Assembly (NCBI GenBank): GCA_016235445.1
Contig: JACRLB010000016.1
Location: 1 to 64,000, forward strand
Reading direction: 5' to 3'
Length of the DNA stretch: 64,000 nt
Source: Chloroflexota bacterium
GTDB lineage: Bacteria > Chloroflexota > Anaerolineae > Anaerolineales > Villigracilaceae
A model generated the notes under the pieces. That model was not told where the DNA came from. It saw only the letters and a program-made list of their open reading frames with translations, and did not search any database. Positions 45,180 through 52,376 of the stretch are shown here, in pieces (the stretch's first letter is position 1; every line of letters begins with the position of its first letter). Both the position numbers and the translations under genes were made by a program.

Positions 45180-45722
45180 GAATTTCATTCGACAAAAGCG
45201 CAATTTGTTCCCGTGTTCAGTATAGGGTTTCCAAACGCGGATGGCTTTGTCTGTGAACAGCACGCCGTTCAGGTGGTCAATTTCATGCTGGAAGATGCGC
45301 GCCATCCAGCCATCCACTTTGAGTTTGACGGGACTGCCGTGACGGTTGAGCGCCTTCACTTGAATCGCTTCGTGGCGTTCCACTTCGCCGATAAGCCCGG
45401 GGATGGAGAGACAGCCTTCCACGCCGATCACTTTTTCATCTGAAACCCTGGTGATCTCAGGGTTGATGAGCACATAGAGCTTCTTCGGTTTTGCAGGGGC
45501 ATCCTCGTTTTCTTCCTCATCTTCGCCTTCCACATATTCAACCACTGCCAGTTGCATGGGAAGGTCGATCTGCGGCGCGGCCAGCCCAACGCCGGGCGCT
45601 TCGCGCATCGTTTCGATCATATCGTCGATCAGGGTTTGTAAATCCCTGTCGAATGTTGTGACTGGTTTTGCCTTGCGCCGCAGAACGGGTTCGGGCAGGT
45701 GTACGATTTGTCGTAATGCCAT
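45111..45722 (-). CDS. def: Peptide deformylase
   Basis: Removes the formyl group from new proteins. 203 residues. All three metal/catalytic motifs are present: GVGLAAPQ (44-51), EGCLS (102-106, metal cysteine) and QHEIDHL (145-151, two histidines and the catalytic glutamate). There is an acidic loop (EGEDEEENEDAPAKPKK) after residue 64. The C-terminal segment TPSRKGAKEKPLNLCDFVTLR is unusual and is encoded by an intergenic-type repeat, so the gene has probably read into the repeat after losing its original stop. Confidence 0.93.
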   Translation of the reverse strand: MALRQIVHLPEPVLRRKAKPVTTFDRDLQTLIDDMIETMREAPGVGLAAPQIDLPMQLAVVEYVEGEDEEENEDAPAKPKKLYVLINPEITRVSDEKVIGVEGCLSIPGLIGEVERHEAIQVKALNRHGSPVKLKVDGWMARIFQHEIDHLNGVLFTDKAIRVWKPYTEHGNKLRFCRMKFLTPSRKGAKEKPLNLCDFVTLR

Positions 45723-45767
45723 GCTTGTTCTTTTCCTCTTTTATTTTTTTGTTCTCTACCGTACACG

Positions 45768-45831
45768 AAACCCAAAGGTCTGCTTGCCCTTCGTAAATAC
45801 CCGATTTTCCAAAAAGACCTTTAGGGTTTTT
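45768..45831. repeat. Hairpin with long loop between def and the cNMP-binding gene
   Basis: AAACCCAAAGGTCT and AGACCTTTAGGGTTT pair with one mismatch around a 33-base loop and end in T5 on the plus strand. A GA dinucleotide stretch follows at about 45835-45847. Confidence 0.45.
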
Positions 45832-45892
45832 ACGAGAGAGAGAGAGAGGGATGTACAGTAGCAAGTTTTTTTGTCTATTTCTCGTAAAAAGT

Positions 45893-47695
45893 TTAGAAAT
45901 CCATATCGTCCATGGATTGGTTATCCACGAATTCATCTATTTGTTCTTCGATCTTATCATCAGAAAGCTGTCCGCCCATGCCGGCTTTGGCCAACTCATC
46001 CTCTTCCTCCACTTTGACGGGCGCATCAAACTCTTTCAGGTTCTGGTGATAGGCCGCCAGCCAGACCGCCATGCGTTCGCGTTCCACGTTGGCGGTATCC
46101 TCGCTTTTCTTGGCAAGGCGCACCATGCGGCGGCGGTTGATATCTGCCTGCACGCCGGCAGGGTCGAGCACATCCTGGAACTCAAGTTTTGTGCCGCCCA
46201 CCGAAATAAACACCGTGCCGAAGTTAAGCAAATACCCCACCAGTCCCTCGCGTTTGTATTCCGTGCTGAGGATGCTTTCGATCTGTGCCGAGCGCCGCTC
46301 TTCCTTGCCAAGCGGGGTTTTATCGAGGTCTATGATTTCATCGGCTGTTACTTCGAAGATGTCGTTCTTCCAGTCGATATATTCCCAGATCATCCAGCCA
46401 ATGAAGGGAAGCATGATCAGCGGAAGAGTGACGAGAATGGTATCGGGACGGAAGCCGCCGCTTTCCAGGCTTTCAAAGACGGCCTCGTTGGGATTGTTGT
46501 ACAAACTCCAGGTGCGGATAAGCGCCAGGAAATTCAGCCCCAAAAAGAACAGCAGGGGGTTTCGCATTTGCTGTAATAAAATGTACCAGTGCTTGTGGTA
46601 AATGACCGTGCCGCCGTCCTCCACGCGCAGTTTGAACAGGTTGGAAAGCACAATACGGATCAATCCCTTTTTTTGCACTTCCTTATCTTCTGCCGCAGCA
46701 ATCGGAGGCAATGGATCCTCCTGCTTTTTTATCACCGTCAGCCCCAGTTTGGCGCGGATGGCATTCTTCATCGCATCCTTTTGCGCCTGCGTGCCTCTCG
46801 ATTTCGTACGCTCCCAATGCTCGCGGATCATATCCGCGGCCTGGTTGGGGTGGTCCACATAATCGAATTTGATATTGCCAACGAAGGTACGCACGGCCAC
46901 GTTTCCATAATCCAGCGCGCGGCCGATCATATCCGTTTCCACATTGACCGAGAGAATCGTGGCGAGTGGCACTTCCTGCCTGCTGTCGTAGATGCCGATG
47001 ACGCGTTCCACCCAGACCACGCGCTGGTTGGTGACGATATAATAATCGTTGCTCCAATCAATCACCAGCCAGAGCGTCCATAAAAGGATGCCGACCAGCA
47101 GGATGAAACCGACAGCCACAGGCGTGGTTGCAGAGGATAAGGCCGCCCATGCAAACAGCGCAATGGGCAATGCCAGCGAAAAGAAGGGGGCGATCAAAAC
47201 CTGATACAGACGAATCTTATGACGGCGCGCAATGAAGAAGATGACCTCGTTGGGGCCCAGCCATTTGAACATGGTGGCGCGCGCCAGCTTGCGGCTTTTG
47301 ATGGAGACCTGAAAATTCGGTTTTAGTTTTTCGTATTTTGTGAGCAGGTTTTCAAACCCCTCGCGGGAAAGAAAAAGCACAGTGGTATCTTCAACCGCTT
47401 TGATGGTCGCCGAACGGTTGCGGTTTTCGAACAAAGCCTCTTCGCCGAAATAATCCCCTGGGTTGAGCCATGCCAGAAAATCCTCGCCACGGTCACGCGG
47501 ACGAACCACCTTTACCTTGCCCTTGAAGATCAGATAGAACCCATCGGGTTTTGCGCCGCGTTCAAAGATTACAGAGTCTGTTGGGTACACGCGCTCTTCC
47601 AGCTTCGTTGAAATACCCGTCAGGTCATCATCTTTCAAGCCGTTGAAGAGATGAATTCTGTTCAAAAATCCGTTGCGCTCTTTAATCTCGATCAC
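45893..47695 (-). CDS. Cyclic-nucleotide-binding membrane protein with two PH-like domains
   Basis: 600 residues. The N-terminal 130 residues form a cNMP-binding domain (IFERGAKPDGFYLIFKGKVKVVRP, GDYFGEEALFENRNRSATIKAVEDT). Two similar halves follow, each with a pair of membrane helices and a bacterial PH-like (YdbS/DUF304-type) domain: NDYYIVTNQRVVWVERVIGIYDSRQEVPLATILSVNVE in the first, NDIFEVTADEIIDLDKTPLGKEERRSAQIESILSTEYKREG in the second. The last 60 residues are acidic and disordered. The N-half may couple a nucleotide signal to a membrane scaffold; the function is not established. Start is GTG at 47695, only six bases after a TAGAAT hexamer, so it may be leaderless. Confidence 0.8.
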   Translation of the reverse strand: MIEIKERNGFLNRIHLFNGLKDDDLTGISTKLEERVYPTDSVIFERGAKPDGFYLIFKGKVKVVRPRDRGEDFLAWLNPGDYFGEEALFENRNRSATIKAVEDTTVLFLSREGFENLLTKYEKLKPNFQVSIKSRKLARATMFKWLGPNEVIFFIARRHKIRLYQVLIAPFFSLALPIALFAWAALSSATTPVAVGFILLVGILLWTLWLVIDWSNDYYIVTNQRVVWVERVIGIYDSRQEVPLATILSVNVETDMIGRALDYGNVAVRTFVGNIKFDYVDHPNQAADMIREHWERTKSRGTQAQKDAMKNAIRAKLGLTVIKKQEDPLPPIAAAEDKEVQKKGLIRIVLSNLFKLRVEDGGTVIYHKHWYILLQQMRNPLLFFLGLNFLALIRTWSLYNNPNEAVFESLESGGFRPDTILVTLPLIMLPFIGWMIWEYIDWKNDIFEVTADEIIDLDKTPLGKEERRSAQIESILSTEYKREGLVGYLLNFGTVFISVGGTKLEFQDVLDPAGVQADINRRRMVRLAKKSEDTANVERERMAVWLAAYHQNLKEFDAPVKVEEEDELAKAGMGGQLSDDKIEEQIDEFVDNQSMDDMDF

Positions 47696-47732
47696 GGTTT
47701 CATTCTATCAAATTTTATGAAATGTTACGCAC

Positions 47733-47776
47733 CGTCCCGCAGGTTGCCTTCAATTTGAAAAGAAACCTGCGGGACG
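47733..47776. repeat. CGTCCCG-type palindrome, short copy
   Basis: CGTCCCGCAGGTT and AACCTGCGGGACG with matching compensatory change (CGCAGG / CCTGCG instead of CGAAGG / CCTTCG), followed by TTTTTC on the plus strand. The compensated base pair suggests selection for the hairpin. Confidence 0.7.
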
Positions 47777-47781
47777 TTTTT

Positions 47782-48291
47782 CTAAATTTCGCGCACAATC
47801 GCACAGCCATAGGCGGGAGATTCTGTCAGCTTGGGCAAATGCCCTTCGATCAGCGACTCAACTGCCAGGTCCAGAAAGAAGCGGGTGGGGATTCGATTGC
47901 GAAAGGTGACATCATCCACCGGGCCGCGATAGCGCAGGATACCGTCCCGATCCATCACAAAAACATGCGGAGTGGTCTGCGCTTCGAATAAATCTGCGAC
48001 GAGGCAATTCGCATCATGCAGGACCGTGGGCAGGCGGCGTGCTTCGGCGGCATTTTTCAACGCCTCGGCATTTTCGTTGCGGTTCGAGGCAATCGTGAGC
48101 ATGGACACATCCTCTTGCCACTGCGCGAACATGGACAGGATAGCCTTGTCGGTTCTCTCCGAGTGCGGGCATTCGCAAGACCAAAAATTGACGATGACGA
48201 TTTTGCCGCGATATTGACTCAGGCGGTGAAGATTGCCGCGCAGATCGGGCAATTCAAAATCGGGGGCGGGGTGGTTGAGTTCCAGGGGCAT
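47782..48291 (-). CDS. Redoxin/AhpC-TSA thioredoxin-fold protein
   Basis: 169 residues from the ATG at 48291 (MPLELNHPAPDFELPDLRGN). The segment KIVIVNFWSCECPHSERTDKAIL is the active-site helix; the motif is SCECP rather than the standard WCxxC, so one cysteine of the usual pair is shifted. FEAQTTPHVFVMDRDGILRYRGPVDD is typical of the AhpC/TSA and redoxin group. A longer frame to 48336 reads only a repeat array and is not credible. Target unknown; probably a thiol reductase or peroxidase. Confidence 0.78.
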   Translation of the reverse strand: MPLELNHPAPDFELPDLRGNLHRLSQYRGKIVIVNFWSCECPHSERTDKAILSMFAQWQEDVSMLTIASNRNENAEALKNAAEARRLPTVLHDANCLVADLFEAQTTPHVFVMDRDGILRYRGPVDDVTFRNRIPTRFFLDLAVESLIEGHLPKLTESPAYGCAIVREI

Positions 48292-48299
48292 TGGGGGAT

Positions 48300-48322
48300 A
48301 GAGATTGGAGATTGGAGATTGG
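48300..48322. repeat. Three copies of GGAGATT heptamer
   Basis: AGAGATT GGAGATT GGAGATT, ending nine bases from the redoxin ATG. Same unit as at 45030-45064. Confidence 0.75.
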
Positions 48323-48339
48323 GTTTGATCCTTCAACTT

Positions 48340-49224
48340 TTAAATGATCTCCACGCCCGCCAATTTTTCGATGATTCCCACCACAGCGGAATTGTCCAAT
48401 TCGCCCATGCCTTGCTCGATCATCATCTGATAGAACCTGGTGTTTTCTTCGGTGGATGAAATCGGAACGCCGTATTCCTTCGCGGTGTCCAAAACGATGT
48501 TCATGTCTTTCAACTGCATGTAGGATTTGAAGCCAGGGTTGCGATTGCCTTCGAACAGGCGCGGGGGTTTGATGTCCAATGCCCAGCATTGCGCGGCGCC
48601 CGCTTTGATGGCCTCCACAACTTTGCGGGGGTCTACGCCTGCCTTTTTCGAGAAGACGAGCAGTTCGCCCATCGCCACCATTTGCGCGGCGACCATGATT
48701 TGATTCGCGGCTTTGGCTACTTGTCCCGCGCCCGCCTCGCCGACGTGGGTGATGGTCTTGCCCATGGACTGAAAGACGGGCATCGCTTTTTCGAGAGCTT
48801 CGGCATCGCCACCGACCATGATGGTGAGCGTGGCGTTCCTCGCGCCAATGTCGCCGCCTGAGACGGGGGCATCGAGAGAGAACACGCCTTTTTCTTTTAA
48901 CTTGTCCGCGATCATGCGCGCCGAGGCGGGCTTGATGGTGGAGTTATCCACCAGGATGAGTCCTGCCTTTGCGCCCGCAAGGATTCCATTTTCGCCGAGG
49001 GCCACTTTTTCCACGTCTGGCGAGTCGGGCAGGTTGGTGAAGACAATATCCACCTGCTCGGCAACTTCCTTTGGCGAGTTCGCGGCGGTTGCGCCTTCGG
49101 CAGTCAGTTCGTCCACTGCGGCGCGGGAGCGGTTGTGAACGACGAGTGGAAAGCCCGCCTTGAGAATATTCCGCGCGATGGACTTGCCCATTAATCCCAG
49201 ACCGATGTATCCAACTCTTAACAT
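48340..49224 (-). CDS. Beta-hydroxyacid dehydrogenase, 3-hydroxyisobutyrate dehydrogenase/tartronate semialdehyde reductase type
   Basis: 294 residues. N-terminal Rossmann fold VGYIGLGLMGKSIARNILKAGFPLVVHNRS, substrate-binding DAPVSGGDIGARNATLTIMVGG and the catalytic lysine segment GAGQVAKAANQIMVAAQMVAMGE, followed by KDMNIVLDTAKEYGVPIS. These are the family signatures. Which acid is used (3-hydroxyisobutyrate, glycerate, or a C4 aldehyde) cannot be read. SD AAGGAG before the ATG. Redoxin follows 48 bases downstream. Confidence 0.9.
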   Translation of the reverse strand: MLRVGYIGLGLMGKSIARNILKAGFPLVVHNRSRAAVDELTAEGATAANSPKEVAEQVDIVFTNLPDSPDVEKVALGENGILAGAKAGLILVDNSTIKPASARMIADKLKEKGVFSLDAPVSGGDIGARNATLTIMVGGDAEALEKAMPVFQSMGKTITHVGEAGAGQVAKAANQIMVAAQMVAMGELLVFSKKAGVDPRKVVEAIKAGAAQCWALDIKPPRLFEGNRNPGFKSYMQLKDMNIVLDTAKEYGVPISSTEENTRFYQMMIEQGMGELDNSAVVGIIEKLAGVEII

Positions 49225-49262
49225 GAAGAGACTCCTTGATTGAGAATGATGCGGGGATTATA

Positions 49263-49350
49263 AGCCCCCTCGACCCCCTCCGCCCTAAAGGGCACCTCCC
49301 CCAAATACGAAGGTATTCTGTCGTATTTGGGGGAGGGTAGGGTGGGGGCC
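49263..49350. repeat. C/G-rich palindromic intergenic repeat
   Basis: Perfect 16-base inner arms CCTCCCCCAAATACGA (49295-49310) and complement (49321-49336), with an imperfect outer CCCCC-rich pair. Similar in style to the in-frame repeat in elp3. Confidence 0.7.
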
Positions 49351-49353
49351 AAA

Positions 49354-49383
49354 AAGCCTGCCCCTCGAAGGAGGAGCAGGCTT
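49354..49383 (-). terminator. Terminator of the SIMPL-domain lipoprotein gene
   Basis: On the minus strand arms AAGCCTGCTCCTC / GAGGGGCAGGCTT with one mismatch, CTTC loop and a T run. Confidence 0.75.
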
Positions 49384-49401
49384 CGGTTAAGAGAGAAGCG
49401 G

Positions 49402-50124
49402 TTATTTAATCGTGTAGGTCACATTCACCGTTACAGAAATCGCAAGCTGGCCAGGTTGGATCGGAACCGCCGCGGCTTCCACTGTCACGCCGCCACCGCC
49501 GCCTTTGCCTTCAAAGAAGGCTGTGGGACTGCTTTCGTAGAAGTTGATGGTTTGAATTTCCGCGAGAGATAGGCCGGCGGCATCGGCCAATTCCTGGGCC
49601 TGTGCCTTTGCATCTTCCACAGCCTTGGCGCGGGCTTCTTTTGTGGCGGCGGTTTTATCGGCCACATCGAACTGGATGCTGTAGATGCTGTTCGCGCCCG
49701 CGCTGATGGCAGAGTCGAGCAGGTCGCCGAGGCTGTCGAGATCGCGCACCGTGATATTGACGGTGTTGTCCACCACATAGTTTGTGCCCGTAGCCTGCCC
49801 CAACTCGTCATAGGTCGGGTTCGACCAGATGCTGAAGTTGGTGGTGTGGATATCCTTCGCGTCCACGCCCGCCGCTTTGATGGCCTCGATCAACGCATTG
49901 GACTTATCCTTGTTCGTCGCCACTGATTCAGAAGCGCTCGCGCTTTGGGTGTTCACGCCGATGTTGATGTAGGCAATATCGGGGGTCAGGTAAACCTGCC
50001 CCACACCGTTCACGTTCAGCGTGCGCAGGTTCTCCGGCGCGGCCTGGTTGATGGTGGTCGGCCCGCAGGCGCTCAATACGAGAGCCAGAGCCAAAATGGA
50101 AAAAGCAAAAAATTTAGTACGCAT
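49402..50124 (-). CDS. SIMPL-domain (DUF541) lipoprotein
   Basis: 240 residues from the ATG at 50124 (SD AAAGGAG). A signal peptide with lipobox MRTKFFAFSILALALVLSAC, then the SIMPL pattern: LNVNGVGQVYLTPDIAYINIGVNTQS, AKDIHTTNFSIWSNPTYD, NTVNITVRDLDSLGDLLDSAISAGAN, and a final VTVNVTYTIK strand. Family members are periplasmic or surface proteins of unclear role, in part linked to oxidative stress. Divergent from nurA. The longer frame to 50241 overlaps the promoter of nurA. Confidence 0.88.
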   Translation of the reverse strand: MRTKFFAFSILALALVLSACGPTTINQAAPENLRTLNVNGVGQVYLTPDIAYINIGVNTQSASASESVATNKDKSNALIEAIKAAGVDAKDIHTTNFSIWSNPTYDELGQATGTNYVVDNTVNITVRDLDSLGDLLDSAISAGANSIYSIQFDVADKTAATKEARAKAVEDAKAQAQELADAAGLSLAEIQTINFYESSPTAFFEGKGGGGGVTVEAAAVPIQPGQLAISVTVNVTYTIK

Positions 50125-50185
50125 GGTGTTCTCCTTTAATTTTTGTAATTCACAAAGTAGACGCGCCCTTCCCAAAAAAGTTCCC

Positions 50186-50214
50186 TTGAATTTTAGACCA
50201 TTTGCGGCTACAAT
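50186..50214 (+). promoter_or_regulatory. Promoter of the nurA-herA cluster
   Basis: TTGAAT (50186-50191), 17 bases, TACAAT (50209-50214), 26 bases before the nurA ATG. Confidence 0.6.
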
Positions 50215-50240
50215 TTTGCACAAATGTTCTAAGGAAACCA

Positions 50241-51431
50241 ATGCCGATCAACTATCAGGAAATCTACACTCGAATAAAAGAAATTGGCCAGGGCGCAAAA
50301 GAAAGACGAAAGAAGAAAGAAGATGCGCAAGCCGAGGCGCGCCGCTTGTTGGCTGAACACGGGTCTGATTTGGATTTCCTGCGCTCTAAAGTGGATGCCG
50401 CCAAAGCAGTTGACACGAACATCCGCTGCGCGCTTCCGCTCCCTTCGGGTGAAAATCTCGCCTCTTCCCACCCGACGCCTGATTCAGTTATCCAAGCCAC
50501 ACTCATCGCCGCGGACGGTTCGCAGATCAACCCCGACAGACACGCCGCAATCCAATATTCCGTGGTCAACGTGGGGGCGATCACGATGAAATTGAACTCA
50601 GGCGAAGCGCCAGAGATTTTCACAGATACCGAACTGCTCTACGGCGATGACCTTTTGCCAAACGGCTACCCGCTTTCAGACGGCATGGTCGCGCTCAAAA
50701 GAGACGTGGCCGAACGCACCAAGTTGGATGAATTATCCAAAGGCATCAAGGGTGCGGTTGTTACATTTACTGATGGGCCAATCGAATTGTGGGGCGCAAA
50801 AGGCGAAGATACCCAATCGTATTTGGATTACGTTGAAAAATATAAGACTGTGCTCTCCCGCCTGCAATCGCGGGATGTGATCACCGCAGGTTACGTGGAC
50901 AAACCCTCCGCAGACTTGGTCATTCGTTTGCTTGAGATCATTTCTGCCGACAATGAACAACTGCAAAAGTTGCGTGAGTTCCATCCCTTGCGCGGCGTGA
51001 GTGACCGCTGGCTCTTCGGCGAAGCGAAAAATCCGCTGTTGCCCCCAGGTCATCGCTCGGCAATTTTCAAGATTCAATCCAGTTCGGAAAAAAGTTACAA
51101 AGGCGTGCTGGAATTACACTTCTTCTATCTGAACGTCGGCACCGAGGGACATCCCTGGCCTGTGAGAGTGGAAGTCCCCAGGTGGGTGGTGGATGATGAA
51201 GCGAAGTTGAATTTACTTCACGCGGTTCTGGTGGAGCAATGCCGCATGATGGGCAGCCGACCGTATCCATATCTATTGCACCGCGCGCACGAGACTGCTG
51301 TTGTGAAAAATGAAGAGAAACAGCAGATCGAGCAATTGTTGTCCATGGAGTTGCGGAAGAATAATGAAGAGCTGGATGAAGGCTCGAATAAACAATCCGC
51401 AAAAGATTTGAAGGGAAGAACACGTAGATAA
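50241..51431 (+). CDS. nurA: NurA-type nuclease
   Basis: 396 residues from the ATG at 50241, with TAAGGA upstream. An N-terminal charged helix (RIKEIGQGAKERRKKKEDAQ) is followed by the NurA core, with the metal-binding aspartate in ATLIAADGSQINPDRHA near residue 92, further acidic positions in VVTFTDGPIELWG, and a C-terminal PYPYLLHRAHETAVVKNEE. NurA is a 5'-3' exo/endonuclease that works with the HerA translocase in DNA end resection in archaea and in Thermus/Deinococcus-type bacteria. herA lies two genes downstream, which strongly supports the assignment. Confidence 0.85.
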   Translation: MPINYQEIYTRIKEIGQGAKERRKKKEDAQAEARRLLAEHGSDLDFLRSKVDAAKAVDTNIRCALPLPSGENLASSHPTPDSVIQATLIAADGSQINPDRHAAIQYSVVNVGAITMKLNSGEAPEIFTDTELLYGDDLLPNGYPLSDGMVALKRDVAERTKLDELSKGIKGAVVTFTDGPIELWGAKGEDTQSYLDYVEKYKTVLSRLQSRDVITAGYVDKPSADLVIRLLEIISADNEQLQKLREFHPLRGVSDRWLFGEAKNPLLPPGHRSAIFKIQSSSEKSYKGVLELHFFYLNVGTEGHPWPVRVEVPRWVVDDEAKLNLLHAVLVEQCRMMGSRPYPYLLHRAHETAVVKNEEKQQIEQLLSMELRKNNEELDEGSNKQSAKDLKGRTRR

Positions 51432-51433
51432 TT

Positions 51434-51530
51434 CGTCATTGCGAGGAGGGCGCTCTTCCCGACGAAGCAATCCCCAACACAGTGAGGGAGATTGCTTCGG
51501 GCGAAGAACAAGAACGCTCTCGCAATGACG
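51434..51530. repeat. 97-bp palindromic repeat between nurA and the HAS-barrel gene
   Basis: Perfect 12-base ends CGTCATTGCGAG (51434-51445) and CTCGCAATGACG (51519-51530), with internal GAAGCAATC / GATTGCTTC pairing. It lies inside the cluster without a stop-gap promoter that I can see. Confidence 0.8.
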
Positions 51531-51541
51531 GGAGGAGACTT

Positions 51542-52135
51542 ATGACACAACAAATCGAAATCGGACGTTTACTGCGGGCTGGGACAACGGGCTTTATTGC
51601 GGGCTGTCGCGTGTCGCAATTGACCGTGCCTGCCTTTGGCGCTTTGGTGCGCGCGCCGTTGGGCGAGGGCTATCAAGTCTACGGACTTATCCACGATATT
51701 CACATTGACGATGACGGGCTGGTGCGTCAACTGGTGACAGCGGATAACGTCAGCGAGGAAGTGATGAAGGACAACCGCGAGCGGCGCATCGTGCCCGTGG
51801 AGATGTCTGTGCTGGCGGTGGGATATGAACAGGATGGCAAGGTGCATCACCTCCTGCCGCCGCGTCCGCCATTGAGTTTGGATGTGATTTATTTGTGTGA
51901 TGACACGGATTTGGTCAGGTTCACGTCTGCGGGACGATTTGGGTATTTCAGGCATATTCTCCATGCGCAGGAAATTCCCATTGGCGAGGTGCTTGCGGCG
52001 CATATGTTGCAGGCGTCCAAGGCGCACAAAGATTCTGCGTGGCGCGAGAATGCCATTCAGGAGTTGATTACTTTGCTGCGCGATGATTATCCGACGTTGA
52101 TGAGTGCGTTGGGTGCGCTGGCGGATATTTCGTAG
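51542..52135 (+). CDS. HAS-barrel-like protein of the NurA-HerA cluster
   Basis: 197 residues from the ATG at 51542 behind GGGAGGAG. The beginning IGRLLRAGTTGFIAGCRVSQLTVPAFGALVRAPLGEGYQVYGLIHDIHIDDDGLV reads as a small beta-barrel of the HerA-ATP-synthase (HAS) type, with VPAFGALVRAP in the position where HerA proteins have their own N-terminal barrel. The C-terminal half has helices (AQEIPIGEVLAAHMLQASKAH, AIQELITLLRDDYPTLMSALGALADI). It lacks any ATPase motif. Position between nurA and herA suggests an adaptor or regulatory subunit; this is inference. Confidence 0.6.
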   Translation: MTQQIEIGRLLRAGTTGFIAGCRVSQLTVPAFGALVRAPLGEGYQVYGLIHDIHIDDDGLVRQLVTADNVSEEVMKDNRERRIVPVEMSVLAVGYEQDGKVHHLLPPRPPLSLDVIYLCDDTDLVRFTSAGRFGYFRHILHAQEIPIGEVLAAHMLQASKAHKDSAWRENAIQELITLLRDDYPTLMSALGALADIS

Positions 52136-52140
52136 CAACA

Positions 52141-52289
52141 ATCCCGAAGGGATGCAATGATTCTAGATTTGGAAAGAAAAAGAATCATAATCCCGAAGGG
52201 ATGACATGGTTTGGTAAATTTCATGACACCCCTTCGGGGTTGGGACGAACAATGATTTATTTTCTATAATCAGTTCACCCCTTCGGGGT
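52141..52289. repeat. Four-hairpin repeat array, intact copy C
   Basis: ATCCCGAAGGGAT at 52141 and 52190, ACCCCTTCGGGGT at 52228 and 52277, spaced 49, 38 and 49 bases. The spacers share TTCTAGATT / AGAATCA-type words. In RNA, two of the four hairpins on either strand would have the stable cUUCGg loop. A further perfect palindrome (GTCGAACGAC / GTCGTTCGAC) follows at 52334-52357, just before herA. Confidence 0.85.
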
Positions 52290-52376
52290 TTTAATAGTCG
52301 AGTCTGAACGCTTTCCGTCTGACTTCGGCGTAAGTCGAACGACAGGAGTCGTTCGACTCCAATTTTGGAGGATGTT

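Noticed and set aside
44992..45195. N-terminal extension of recF
   Set aside because: The extra codons translate a heptamer array and the palindromic repeat, and the family start is at 44991.
48292..48336. N-terminal extension of the redoxin
   Set aside because: It translates only the GGAGATT array; the normal MPLELNHPAPDF start follows.
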